NCBI GenBank assembly: GCA_030280995.1
Contig: JASXTE010000017.1
Span: 6,275,001-6,339,000 of the forward strand
Direction: 5' to 3'
Source of the DNA: Hemileia vastatrix
Lineage: Eukaryota > Basidiomycota > Pucciniomycetes > Pucciniales > Zaghouaniaceae
Length of the DNA: 64,000 nt
Shown: in pieces, positions 45,401-55,833 of the stretch
How the letters are laid out: every line of letters begins with the position of its first letter
How positions within the stretch are numbered: position 1 is the first letter of the stretch
Position numbers and translations under genes: made by a program
Notes under the pieces: model-generated
Databases searched by the model: none
What the model saw: only the letters and a program-made list of their open reading frames with translations
Told to the model about the DNA's origin: nothing

Positions 45401-46926
45401 AAGATGCAGTTGTTGTTTGGAGAAGCTCAAATTTGGAAAATGGTGTTTTTGTTAGTGAACTGGATTCTCACAAGAGTCAGTGGAAAGAGAAGGATATGCC
45501 AAAATTTAAGGATTGGTGTCCTGGTTGGGCTGGTAAATTGGCTCATGTTCACACTGGTGATTTTGATGACAGAGTTGTACCCTTGGATGTTGTTTTGTTG
45601 GATTTTGAAGATGAGACCTGGGGTCAGTCTGGGTTTTATTTTATTTTGGCGGAATATCTGTTGACCTTGAAGAGGCCAGATAGTTGTGATGATGTTACTT
45701 GGTTGGCAATTAAGAAGAAGAGTCCTGGATTTTATGTGTCAGGAAGAAGGTTGATGAGGAGGAGACATCCTAATCCTCAAGTTGTGGTGACTCAGAAGAA
45801 GGGTCGAGAAGTTGTGTTGAAGTCTTTGCATGAATACCTTGGTCATAGAGGCTTTGGGGAGACTTATAGAAGAGTAGCTGACAGATTTTGGTGGCCAGGT
45901 ATGAAGTTGGCTGTGCAGGGTTGGGTTCAATCTTGTGAAGAATGTCAAAGAGGAAGTCACTTGAAACCTAAAGAGGTCGGCCGTGCTACTGGTGAATCAA
46001 CTGTTTTTGGAAGAGTCAGTCTGGATGCTGTCCATATCAAAGAGGGGAGGTATAAATACTTAATTGTTGCCAGGGATGATTTGCCTGGTTGGGTTGAGGC
46101 AGTGTCTCTGTTTAATTTGACTGCCAAGAATGTGGCAGAGTTTTTGAAGAAGGAGTGGATTTATAGGTACGGGTTAACGAAGTTGGTGACTGTTGATGGC
46201 GGGCCAGAGTTTGGTGCCAAATTTAAAGAAGCTGTGGCTAGTGTTTGTTCTAAAGTTAGAGTGGCTAAACCTTATTATCCTGAAGCTGAAGACATGGTTG
46301 AAAGAGGCCATCAAGTTATCATGAATGCTTTGGTAAATATGTGTGGGGATAGTGCTGAAAAGTGGAGGCATTATTTACCCTTTGTGTTATTTGCTCATAG
46401 GGTCACTGTGAAGAGGAAAACTGGCTATTCTCCTTATGAGTTAATGTTTGGTCAGAAATCTGTGCTACCAGTGGACTTGGAAGCTGTCTCTTATCTTGGA
46501 ATTGATTGAGATGAGGTGCACTCAACAGAAGAATTGCTCTGTGCCAGGATGCAACAGTTGGAATGTAGAGAGGAATGTCAGGAGAAGGCATACTCTAGAA
46601 TGATGAAGATTAGGAATCAATCAGTCAGATACTGGGACAAGAAGTTGGCTCATAGACTCAGGAATCCCTTGAAATCTGGTTGTTTGGTTTTGGTTTATAA
46701 TAGAAGTTTGGAGAGTCAGTGGGGAAAAATGTTTGCTGACAGATGGAATGGACCTTACAGAGTCAGATCTCAGGTGTCTGGAGGTTCTTATGTTTTGGAA
46801 GAGTTGGATGGTGCAGTCTTAAAGAAGAGAGTGGCTGCAGACCAGGTGAAGAGGTTCTATCCCAGAGGCACTAGACATGAAGAAGATTTACTCCACAATG
46901 AGGATAAACTATGGAACGTTCTTTAA
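42445..46926 (+). pseudogene. pol: Gypsy-C pol: spacer, RT, RNase H, integrase
   Basis: ATG 42445 overlaps the gag-pro stop (TAATG). After an N-terminal spacer (TSPQDEEIPGCSRSAPLEI) the frame shifts before 42737 into a part with six 22-residue repeats. RT: NGKLRVFHDLRAL, VCYGLGDIMG, LPQGATNSVAVYQAQM, but the catalytic box reads F-I-D-V (44384-44395), so one metal-binding Asp is lost. Nonsense codons lie at 43865 and near 44016. A one-base loss near 44880 precedes RNase H (AVDSSYIAAGAVLS). Integrase: HEYLGHRG, CEEC, SLDAVHI, VDGGPEF, DMVERGHQ, all catalytic residues present. A TGA at 46507 replaces Trp. The end lies at TAA 46924. Confidence 0.85.
42943..43318 (+). repeat. Six 66-bp coding repeats with the stem-loop motif
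   Basis: Unit HQDQFLGLQHEVKLQKIMKKGD-like (22 residues) repeated six times in the pol spacer, with few changes. Each DNA unit carries CCTC-CAGCAT-GAGG followed by TTAAACTG or a close variant. The Gypsy-B spacer has unlinked copies of the same motif. Confidence 0.9.
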
Positions 46927-47027
46927 ATTTTGGAATTTTCGGTGTTGCAGAGCAACTTTTGTGTTGGAAACTTATTGTTAGAAGGTACCCATGGGTGGGG
47001 CTTCTAGATTTGATCTTGGCAAGTGTA

Positions 47028-47069
47028 GGGGTAACTGATGGGATGGCTGCTCTATAGAACAGTTACCCC
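47028..47069 (+). other. Hairpin B, copy 1
   Basis: GGGGTAACTG (47028-47037) and CAGTTACCCC (47060-47069) form a perfect 10-bp stem. The preceding ~50 bp (GAAGGTACCC...CTTGGCAAGTGT) are repeated with it in copy 2. Confidence 0.75.
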
Positions 47070-47139
47070 AGATTGTCTGTTTCCAACCCTTTCTATTCAA
47101 TTTGTTGATCCCTAGAATTGGTTTCTTTTCACAGGTTTT

Positions 47140-47163
47140 AGTCCTCTATGACTTTAAACTGGA
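47140..47163 (+). repeat. Stem-loop motif, two single copies
   Basis: AGTC-CTCTAT-GACT-TTAAACTGG. A second copy, AGTC-CACTAT-GACT-TTAAAATGG, is at 47401-47423. Confidence 0.65.
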
Positions 47164-47287
47164 ATTACCTTTGGTTTTCATGTGCTGGACTCTTCACTCT
47201 TATTGGTTTTGGTTTATTGTGTTGGATGTTGTGTTTTTGTTAGAAGGTACCCAGGGTGGGCTTCTAGATTTTATTTTGGCAAGTGTG

Positions 47288-47329
47288 GGGGTAGCTGATG
47301 AGCTGGCTGCTCTGTAGAACAGTTACCCC
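47288..47329 (+). other. Hairpin B, copy 2
   Basis: GGGGTAGCTG (47288-47297) with CAGTTACCCC (47320-47329): ten pairs if one G-T wobble is allowed. It lies in a ~105-bp module nearly identical to that at 46980-47083. Confidence 0.7.
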
Positions 47330-47468
47330 AGAATGTCTGTCTCAAGTCTTTTGTTTTTCCTAGTTGAATTCTAGTTCTGTTGTTTATTATTCAGGTTTCA
47401 AGTCCACTATGACTTTAAAATGGTTTGGGACTGGCTTCTTTATCTTTGGTTTTTTTGGGTTGGTGGTG

Positions 47469-47524
47469 GATCACTGGTGGTCTCCCATCATTTTTACTTA
47501 TTGGAGGGAGCCCACCCAGTGATC
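47469..47524 (+). other. Hairpin D in Gypsy-C
   Basis: GATCACTGG (47469-47477) and CCAGTGATC (47516-47524) pair perfectly. The loop contains TGGTCTCCCATC and GGAGGGAGCCCAC, conserved in Gypsy-B at 22370-22425. Confidence 0.65.
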
Positions 47525-47699
47525 ATTTCTATGGACTGGACTTTCTCTTACTGGACCATCCATGGAGCTGGACTTTCTTTGATTTTTTAGTTATGATTTT
47601 TCTAGATAGTATTTTCAGATTATTTTCTTTTTTCTCTTTTTTTCTTTTAATTTTTTTATGGGGGTTGTGAAAATTATAAAATCAAAAATATAGGGTGTT

Positions 47700-47970
47700 A
47701 CCACATCAAGGTCACCTGGATGTTGGCAAGCATTGGTGGGGAAAGGCTCATCAATTGGCCTGGCAATGCTATTTTATCATTTTATTTTATTTTATTTTTA
47801 TTTTCATTAATGTCATTTTTTATTTTTTTATTTTTTATTCTCATTATTACTCTTAATTTATGTTTCTTTTTTCAAATCATTTAAATTATTTAAGGTGTAT
47901 CCACATCAAGGTGCACTTGGATGTGGGCAAGGTATCAGGGGATTGGCTCATCAATTGGCTGGGGGATACC
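47700..47970 (+). other. Hairpin C, two copies, separated by a T-rich tract
   Basis: Copy 1 begins CCACATCAAGG at 47701. Copy 2 has CCACATC-AAG (47901-47910) pairing with CTTG-GATGTGG (to 47926). Each is followed by GGCTCATCAATTGGC; in copy 2 this is enclosed by GGTATC...GATACC. From 47970 to 48358 there is only T-rich sequence and a short unassigned GC-richer part. Confidence 0.6.
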
Positions 47971-48358
47971 ATTTGTATTATTTTTTATCTTTTATTTTAT
48001 TTCATTTATTTTTTATTTTATTTATCAATTTTTAATTTTAGTATGTTAGTAGAATTTAAAAAAAAATTAGAATTTATAGTTATTAATTTTTACTATTTGT
48101 TTATTGTTATGTTTTTAATCTTTTTGCAGGAGCTCATTGTCTGGATGATGAAGTTTCTGGAGGCTGGTCCGGATTATGATGTCATTTTTGTTTTTTGTAG
48201 GGGTTGTGGGAAGCACTGTGTTCTTTGAAGTGCATCCTGCTGGAGAGATTATATGGATTATAATGGGCAGGAATGGGTTTTGATGGAAGTTCAGAAGAGG
48301 AAGAAGAAGAGGCAGGAATGGATTGTTGGAAGGTGTGCTTAATGATCCTAGACATCTT

Positions 48359-49599
48359 TTAGTGGCTGTCTAATAGTTGTTTCCTCAAGGTTTTCACAAA
48401 GTCATTTAAAGGTCCATGGAGGGCAAATGCTTTCAGCATGTTTGAACACATGGTGCTGAGGTTTTGTTTCATGTTTCCATAATCCAGGGTCAAAGAAGTT
48501 TTTAGAGGTTGGCCAACTCCAATAGTAGATTCAGGAGGAAGGGTGCTAACTGGACAAGAAGAATTGGATCAGTAATCATTTTTGTTGAAGAAATGGGATG
48601 AATTAATGTGGTACTTACAGATTGGAAGCTCATAAAATTTGTAAGCGGCCGTAATTTGGACTTATTAAGATTTTGGAATGGTGATAGTAGGTGGATCAAT
48701 CAGGGAATGATATGGATTCTCTTGGTCTTCCTCTGAAAGGTTTTGAGAAGGTGAACTAGGAGGCTTATGTTCCTGGGGCCTAGTGGGAACAGCAGGTCTG
48801 TTGTTGCTGTTGTTAATATTTCTGCTTGATTCAGTTGGATGAGGTGCTGGTGATGGAGTACCAGAGTTGTTATAAGATGGGGCAGGAGAGGGTGATCTGG
48901 AAGCGGATTGATCTCTTCTGGATGATGCTTTTGAACGAATGGAACTGTCAGAAGAATAGTTAGCTGACATAGGAGAGGTGTAGTTTTGTTGCCTTAACTG
49001 GGGGCAAAGTTGTTGCTTTGGTGCGGTGTTGGGTGCTCTATTTTCTTCCTGGGGTCCTCTGGCAGGTCTCCTAGAATTTTGGGAAATTTTGGAGTTTTTG
49101 GACCTTGGAGAGGTTGGCTGCATTGCTCTGGGAGCAGTGGGAGGTGGCTGAGTGGAGTTGTTTTTGTTGATCGGAGGAATTTGGCTGTTTTCTGGTTGTT
49201 TTTGGAGGTTTTGAGCCTGATTTTCACTGTCTAGTGAGGCGGGCGGGCCGCCTTGATGCAGTATAGCAGCCTGGGAGCTGATTTTAAAGCTTTTGGAGCT
49301 ATTTTAGCAGAGATAAAAGCTGTTTCTTGGGGAGTTAAAGCAGGCCTTTTTGGGAGAGTTCTGGAAGCTGAGTTATGGAATCTTCTGGATGGTGTTGAGG
49401 ATAAAGATGAAGAGGCTGGACCAAGCTCTGGGGATCTGGTAGGGGATCTGGAGAGGTATTTTTGAGAAGGTGAAGGAGGAGGAATTGGGTAGATGGCATC
49501 TCTGTCACATTTCTTCTTTTTGGAGTAGCAAGAATCACAGGCCCTGTTGTACAATTTGGCTTCAGGAGTTGGAAGAGTGAATGTGCAAGGTCTGCACAT
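48359..49599 (-). pseudogene. Antisense cysteine-cluster gene A of Gypsy-C (proximal to pol)
   Basis: The N-terminal part reads CIHMCRPC...CDSCYSKKKKCDRD. The second half is exactly the CX2CX6C half of a fungal Zn2Cys6 cluster with its basic loop; the first half is irregular. The start codon is uncertain: Met 49599 lies inside the cluster, and a Met at 49622 is in another frame. A Ser/Pro/Asn-rich middle follows in two frames (49228 region and 49123-48665) with stops. An intron 48618-48550 (GTAAGT...TCCAG) leads to a clean last exon 48549-48359 with a helical end (LSTMCSNMLKAFALHG, FVKTLRKQLLDSH). It is convergent with pol and probably an inactive copy of a nuclear DNA-binding protein gene. 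Confidence 0.55.
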
Positions 49600-49835
49600 G
49601 TGTATGCACTGTTTTCAGGCATAGTCCTTGGGAGCAGTGAAGCAAGGAAGATTGGAGGGGTAAACCTCAGGGGATCCAGCCATGATCTGTGGTGAGAAAA
49701 GATGATGGAAAGAGATAAGAAGGAGATTTTTTTCAGTGATGGGTAGATGATGAAGTGAAGGTGGAAGTTCAGCAGGTTGGCTGTAGGTGTATTCTGTATG
49801 AAATTGGCTGTGTCTATTTTATTCAAGATTCTGTC

Positions 49836-50300
49836 AGTCAATCAAGACTTTAAACTGAAATCTGGTTTCTGGCAGTCCTTCAAGACTTTAAACTGGCTGG
49901 TTTCAAGAATAGTCCATCAAGACTTTAAACTGAAAATTCTATGGTTTCAAGATTAGTCCCCCAAGACTTTAAACTGAGGATTGTTTGATGGTGTAATCCC
50001 CCAAGACTATAAACTGAGTAATGGGTTTTTGTTGTTGGAATGGGTTAGAAAGATTGGCAGAGGGTATCCACAGGGGGAGCCTCTGAATTTAGCAAAGGAA
50101 AGTTTGGGGGTAATTGATGGGCTGGCAGCTCTATTCACAATTACCCCAGAATGTTAGTTTTTTCTCTGTGTCTTAATCTGGTTGATCTCTGGTTCTGGGT
50201 TTATGATTTAGGTTTTTGAGTCCCCCAAGACTTTAAACTGAGGGTTTTTGAGTCCCCCAAGAATATAAAATGAGGATGGTCCCCCAAGACTTAAAACTGA
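49836..50300 (+). repeat. Array of eight stem-loop motifs between the two antisense genes
   Basis: AGTC-NNNCAA-GACT-TTAAACTG copies start at 49836, 49874, 49911, 49955, about 49995, 50219, about 50246 and about 50278. Most loops are CCCCAA, CATCAA or CTTCAA. A few have single stem mismatches. All are in the sense orientation of Gypsy-C. Confidence 0.75.
50107..50147 (+). other. Hairpin B, copy 3
   Basis: GGGGTAATTG (50107-50116) and CAATTACCCC (50138-50147), a perfect 10-bp stem. Compared with copy 1 the pair C-G/G-C inside the stem is replaced by T-A/A-T on both arms. Confidence 0.75.
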
Positions 50301-50360
50301 GGGCTGTTTGTGGTTAGATCCTATAGAGGGTGTGGTCAATTTTTCTTTTCTGAATCAAAC

Positions 50361-51003
50361 TCAAGTACTAGTGGAATTACAGAGGGAATCAAGAGATGAA
50401 ATGAAGTGTTCAGAATTAGCCTTGAACTGGTGAATGAGGTGTCTTCTGTTCTCAATGTCCTGTGGATCTCTAGCATGGGTGGTTTGGAAGTAGTTTAGCA
50501 GAAGGTGTTTCTGTTGAGATGTGTGTGGTTGGAACTTGGCCTTGATTGTGGGCAAGTGGTTTGGTGTTGTTGGTTCAATGGATCCTACATTGTTATCATC
50601 ACTGTCAGAAGATGATGGAACTGAGAAGTCATCAGTTTTATAAAGTGGAAAGAAGAAAAGGAAGTTTTTACCATCAGATGGACCAGGGATGGTGGAACTT
50701 GTTGTTTTAGTGGTTTTGGCACTCTTCTGGGAATGGTGTAGCTTTTTGATTAATCTGGGAATTAAGATGGATGGCCCAGATCTTTTGGTTCTGGTAGAAG
50801 ATGGACCAGGTTGAGGTGGAGATGAGGCTGTTGCAGAAGATAATGGACCAGGTCTGTAGCAGGTCTTCTTTCTGGATTGGCAGACATTGCAGGACGTTCT
50901 ATATGGATGGACAGGGGGTGTGATGGTGCAGATTAGATTATTGTCAATGCAGTATTGGCAAGGACCCATTTCAGAGGTAGATTTGGGAAGAAGGTTGAAC
51001 ATG
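50361..51003 (-). CDS. Antisense Zn2Cys6-type gene B of Gypsy-C (next to the 3' LTR)
   Basis: The frame is open from inside the 3' LTR (51122) to TGA at 50361. A likely start is Met 51003 (MFNLLPKSTSEMG), just left of the LTR; Met 50972 is an alternative. The cluster CQYCIDNNLIC...CNVCQSRKKTC has spacing CX2CX6CX12CX2CX6C, with the basic residues in the second half. Downstream are a Ser/Pro-rich linker, a basic patch (RLIKKLHHSQKSAK), an acidic stretch (SSSDSDDNN) and a helical C-terminus (QQKHLLLNYFQTTHARDPQD, RRHLIHQFKANSEHFI). No stop interrupts about 215 codons. Likely a nuclear DNA-binding protein transcribed from the LTR side. I do not know its target. Confidence 0.7.
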
Positions 51004-51041
51004 GTGGGTTGATGATGAAAGAATGTGGACATTCTGAATCG

Positions 51042-51053
51042 GAGGGAGGATTT
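51042..51053 (+). other. Gypsy-C polypurine tract
   Basis: GGAGGGAGGA directly left of the 3' LTR, the usual plus-strand primer position. Confidence 0.7.
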
Positions 51054-52141
51054 GGTCTTCCAACATTGGCAGGGGCCTTTGTTGTGTGGTTTGGCACTGG
51101 TTGTGCATGTCTTAATTGGCATAAGTTGAAGAACTGGGTATTTTTCTGGTTTTATTCCGTGAATATTGGGACTGCGGGTATGTGAGTACTATCATTAGAT
51201 AGCCCCGGGTTTTCTATATATTTCATGTCTTGATAATATTTTTCATATTCTAAGTTTTAAAGGGTCATTTCCTCATTCTTCAGTTACAAAGATAGTTGTT
51301 TAATTTTGTTTTTTGTGTTTTACGGGCTAACCTTAAGTCTTAGTGTTAAGTACTTAGTACCATTGGATATGGCTAATTTAGCTCTATATTTCATGTCTCA
51401 ATGTTGTTATAGTGTAATTCCGTGTTTTAAGGGTTTTAGTAGTTGTAGTTAATTTTTCTAAGTAGATTAGGTGTTTTTATTGGTTTTCTGGCTTCAGGAA
51501 GGCCAGGCCGCCTCAGGCGGCACCTCTGATGTTGGGCGGCCTGCCCCCCTCTGTTTTAGAAGATTGGGGAGCGCTTTAGGAGGGATTTTATTCAATTTGG
51601 CTGGTACAGGCGCCAAATTAGTTGGTGTGCATGGGCTCTTAGATAGTGGTCTGTTTGTACATAGTGAATAAGACAGTTTGGGGCAACTTTAATTATCATA
51701 AAACCATACAGAGGTGATATCCTTGTTCCTCACTCAGTTTTCACTATTTTTTGGCCACAATTGGCTGTGTTTGTTGCAAGGTTAGTTCTTCATTTAACTC
51801 AACTTTGGCAACAGGTTCTCTGGTATAGTCTTGCAAGCTATATCAAGTATTATTGCTGTCTCTGGTGTGGATTTTCAGCCTACATCAAGTATCTTTGCTT
51901 TCTCTGGTGTGAACATTGGTCTACATTTCAGTTCGTTGGTCTGGTAGTCTGTTTGGGGACTACTTTCTTGGCTCATCAAGCAGTCAAGTGTGTTGAAAAA
52001 GGGGCTTTAGCAAACAGGAACCAACTTACTTTAGCAAGTAAATCTCACTCTATTTTTCTAAAGGGACAAGGGATTTTCCCTCTGGTTTTTCTCCAACTCC
52101 CTTGGTCAAGGCCTATAGCTAGTACTATAGGATTGTCTACA
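51054..52141 (+). repeat. Gypsy-C 3' LTR
   Basis: TGGTCTTCC...GTCTACA; 1088 bp, highly similar to the 5' LTR. The antisense gene B frame extends into it. Confidence 0.85.
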
Positions 52142-52408
52142 GCATACTACGCCGGCTCATGTCATGACTCTTCCGTCTTCCAATGAATGAGGATTTCTTA
52201 AATTCCTGACTCATACTTTGAAAAATCTCAGTACCTCTTTGCAGACTCAGCAGATGCAAGTGGAAAGTACATTATACCTGCTTTCTGTGGTGAAACTTTA
52301 GAAAATGACTGCAAAACACCTTTAATTATCACCTTTTGTAGTCAAGAGTACAGATTGAAAATGCTATTGGGATTTTAAAGGGAAGATTTTCTAGTCTCTG
52401 GTGCGGTA
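52142..52408 (+). pseudogene. H-1 transposase, C-terminal part
   Basis: AGSCHDSSVFQ (second catalytic Asp region of DDE_Tnp_4), then after stops PDSYFEKSQYLFADSADASGKYIIPAF, typical of Harbinger transposases, and a frameshifted block around GRFSSL. It continues the piece that breaks off at 37831. It is cut at 52409 by the Gypsy-D LTR. Confidence 0.65.
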
Positions 52409-53576
52409 TGTGCCTTGTAGGTAGCTTTATTTCAGACAAATCAGTTTGTGTAGCCCAGGAAGAACAAAGGGGATTTATAGCGCAGTAGGTAGTGCTAAAA
52501 TATAATATGTATTTGCGTGTTTTGAAGAACAAAGGGAAATAGAAGTGCAAAAGAGGATTCAGGGTCTGTGCACTCGGATCTTGCAGAAGGATGGGCCGCA
52601 CAATGGGGAATTGTGTGTTATCAATTTAGGACTGCAAGCGCTGAGCAATATAGGTTTGTATTTTCCAATAATTGTGTGTTATGAAATAAGGAAGGACTCA
52701 AGTGCATAGTATACTACACCGCGGCTAGTGTGGTAACTTATCAAAACAGGTAATGCAAGAGGCTAACTAGTTAAGTGAGTTTTCAGAACTATGGACTTAG
52801 TAATAAAGTAAGGAGAGTGGGTACTTGATCACAAAACTACCCAAGAGTCAAGGCGACTAGGATCAGCATTAGAAGGAGTCAAACTTGGAAGTAGCGCTGA
52901 AACAAAACAAAGGTACAGTCAGGAGTGCATATGTGGAGTATGAGTAAAACAAGTTAATATTAATGTTAGTAAGCATACGGTATGTTTTAGGTGCTGTAGT
53001 TGTTATAATCAGGGTACATAGTTTACTAATATATTACTTATTGTTTTACTAATATGGCACTAAAGTCAGAGCTGGAGATCCACTAGGGAACTGTGTCTTG
53101 AGCGCTAGAAAAATATAAAAGGAGGAAGGCCCGCAACATAAAACTAGAAGAGAATTATTGAAAAATCTAGTTGTATTTTTAACATACGAGTAGTTAATAA
53201 TTGACGAATCAAGTACAAGATATTAGGTTTCTTGGCGATTAATTGTTTGAGAGAATATATAGATTCAGTAGAATTGACTATTACTAGAGTTATTTTATTG
53301 CTATAATAAGGCATATTCAAAGAGAGCGCTTCAAGAGGGAGTAGCTGTGGATATTAGGGCTTGTTAAGAATAGAATTATCCAGATATTAATACTTTTTTT
53401 CTTTTATCTTTTAAACCCATCTCTCAACTTATAAACTTTCTAATCAAATATTAGTGTTACACATTATTGCGCTGTCTTTGAAAAAAGAGTGGCAGGCACT
53501 TCTTTTTAGAAATTGAAAAGAAGAACCAACCCATCTGGCATTGTGTCTACTGCTTAGTACTTTAGAACCCTCTACA
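52409..53576 (+). repeat. Gypsy-D 5' LTR
   Basis: 1168 bp, TGTGCCTTG...CTCTACA. It matches 54543-55833 along most of its length. Confidence 0.8.
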
Positions 53577-53578
53577 AT

Positions 53579-53596
53579 TGGTGTCCCAACAGTGGC
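53579..53596 (+). other. Gypsy-D primer-binding site
   Basis: TGGTGTCCCAACAGTGGC, two bases after the LTR. Confidence 0.65.
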
Positions 53597-53823
53597 CTAA
53601 TTGTAACTAGTGTTTTTATTAGATTGTTTGGTTTTCAGGGTTTTGTCAAGAGGAGGTGATCAAGCTGGCGCTTCAACGGAAGAGTTGTAGGGTCCACAAC
53701 AAGTGGATCAATAGCCGTTATCAGAGGATAGCGTAGGGCTGTATTGCGGATATAGTTGGGTTTAACTACCGAGTGTGTGTTTATTATTTTTGTGAATTCT
53801 GTTTTGATCTTTGTATTTTGGAA

Positions 53824-54542
53824 ATGGATCCTACTGCGACTACATGTAAGGGATGTCAGGAGAAGGTTAAATTGCCTAATTCAACGGCATTGTTGCCACA
53901 GAGGGTAACTACAATAATTAGATGTAAAGATGAAAGTTTGCATTTTGTGGGTATTAATACCAAGAAGTTCTTACAAAGGTTTGAACAAGAAGCTGAAGTG
54001 CATGGAGCGACTGAGTATGACATGGTGCGTCAAGTGCTTTTCTTTGTCTCTAATGAGTGCAAAGACAATTTAGAGGATCTAAAGTGGCATGAAGAGTGTA
54101 ATTGGTCAGTGCTAAAAAAAAAGATGCTCAAGAGATGGCCGAAGATTACCGAGGTAACTAGGTATATGATAAAGGATCTGGATGTCTTGGTAAAGAGGGT
54201 CAAAGCTAAAGGGGGTGTTTGAGACCCTAAGGAATTTAAAAGTTTCAGAGAAGAGTTTGATAAAATGGTGGAATATTTAGTCAGTAACAAAAATTTTAGC
54301 AATGCTAATGCATCTTTGCCTTGGTTTTGTGAACTGCTAGCACCAGAAGTTGAAGAATGGGCAAAGAGGCGCTTGGATAACAAAGGAAAGCTGGTGAAAA
54401 AGAGGGACGGAAATTATAAGTACCCTGGATTAGAGGAAGTAGAGACAGCTATGGAATCTGAAATTAAGTTGCATTGAGTTGAGCGTTGCATAGCTAGAGT
54501 TTCTTTGGATAAGGAGGAGATGGACAAAGATGCATTTTGGTA
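53824..54542 (+). pseudogene. gag: Gypsy-D gag, 5' part
   Basis: Met 53824 opens MDPTATTCKGCQEKVKL. The core FVGINTKKFLQRFEQEAEVHGATEYDMVRQVLFF matches the position of FKWFLEKYE in Gypsy-C. TGA stops are at 54220 and 54475. The frame reaches MDKDAFWYA, corresponding to AKDVFWSA in Gypsy-C, and is then cut by the solo LTR. It resumes in the same frame at 55834. Confidence 0.7.
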
Positions 54543-55833
54543 TGCGCCTCACAGGTAGCATGATTTTGGACCAATCAGCTTGCATAGTCCAGGAAAAACA
54601 AAGGGATTCATAGCGCAGTAGGTGGTGCAAAAATATAATATGTATTTGTGAGTTTCAAAGAACAAAGGGAAATAGAAGCGCAGAAGAGGATTCAGGGTCT
54701 GTGCGCTCGGATTTTGCAGAAGGATGCGCCACACAATGGGGAATTGTGTGTTATCAATTTAGGATCACAAGCGCTGAACAATATGGATTTTGATTTTCCA
54801 ATAATTGTGTGTTATGCATTAAAGAAGGAATTATGGCTTAAGGAGGGACTCAAGTGCATAGTATACTGCACTGCGGCTAGTGTGGTAACTTACTGAAACA
54901 GGTAATGTAGGAGGTTAACTAGTTAAGTGAGTTGTCAGAACTATGGACTTAGTAATGAAGTAAGGAGAGTGGGGACTCAATCACACAGCTACCCAAGAGT
55001 CAAGGCGACTAAGATCAGCGTTAGAAGGAGTCAAAACTTGGAAGTAGCGCTGAAACAAAACAAAGTTTCAGTCAGGAGCGCACATGTGGAGTATTAGTGA
55101 AGCAAGTTAATACTAGTGTTAGTAAGCATAGGGTGTTTTTAGGTGCTGTAGTTGTTACAAGAGGTGTATTTAGTTTACTAATAGATTGGTTATTGTTTTA
55201 CTAATGTGGCACTAGAGTCAGCGCTGGAGATCTATTAGGGAACTGTGTCTTGAGCACTGGAAAAATATAAAAAGGAGGACTGTTCAATAGGGATAGGGTG
55301 TCGCATCTAGTAAGAAAGTAAACATAAAAATTGAAAAATAATTAGTTAGCATACGAGTAGTTAATAATTGTGGAGTCAAGTATAAGAAATTAGATTTTCC
55401 GCGATCAATTTTTTGAGAATATATTAGAGATATTTCTGAGTCTTTTGTCATTTTTGTGTCTGTGTGTGTGGATTTCATATAGTATAGTAAAAGAATGTAA
55501 CATAGAGAGAATATATAGATTCAGTAGGATTGACTATTATTAGAGTTTTTTTATTGCTATAATAAGGCATATTCAAAGAGAGCGCTTCAAGAGGGAGTAG
55601 CTGTGGATGTTAGCACTTATTGAGAATAGAAATATCCAGATAGTAATACTTGTTTTTCCTGATATTTTAAACTCATCCCTCAACTTATAAACTTTCTAAT
55701 CAAATATTAGTGTTAAACAGTATTGCGTTGTCTTTAAAAGTAAGAGTGGCAGGCGCTTCTTTTTAGAAATTGAAAAGAAGAACCAACCCATCTTGCATTG
55801 TGTCTACTGCTTAGTAATTTAGAATGCTCTACA
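54543..55833 (+). repeat. Solo Gypsy-D LTR inserted in Gypsy-D gag
   Basis: 1291 bp, TGCGCCTCACAGG...GCTCTACA. It interrupts gag at FWYA. Only a weak GCG occurs on both sides, so the target duplication is unclear. It shows that more than one Gypsy-D family member was active here. A short frame at 54648-54896 inside it is not supported as a gene. Confidence 0.75.

Larger units (their letters stand above)
38885..52141 (+). mobile_element. Gypsy-C: complete + strand Ty3/Gypsy retrotransposon with antisense genes
   Basis: LTRs of 1089 and 1088 bp (38885-39973, 51054-52141) differ at scattered sites only. Between them lie PBS, gag-protease, pol, a structured region and two antisense cysteine-cluster genes, then a polypurine tract. 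I could not find a matching target duplication (TGTTG left, GCATA right), so one border may have been reshuffled. Coding frames carry a few stops and frameshifts, and the RT catalytic box and gag zinc knuckle are damaged. Confidence 0.85.

Noticed and set aside
39340..49255. GC-rich GGCGGGCGGGCCGCC-type word in the Gypsy-C family solo LTR and near antisense gene A
   Set aside because: A short GC-rich coincidence or local copy; no further similarity around the two sites.
54648..54896. 82-residue frame inside the Gypsy-D solo LTR
   Set aside because: The homologous part of the 5' LTR has changes that break the frame, so it is not a conserved gene.
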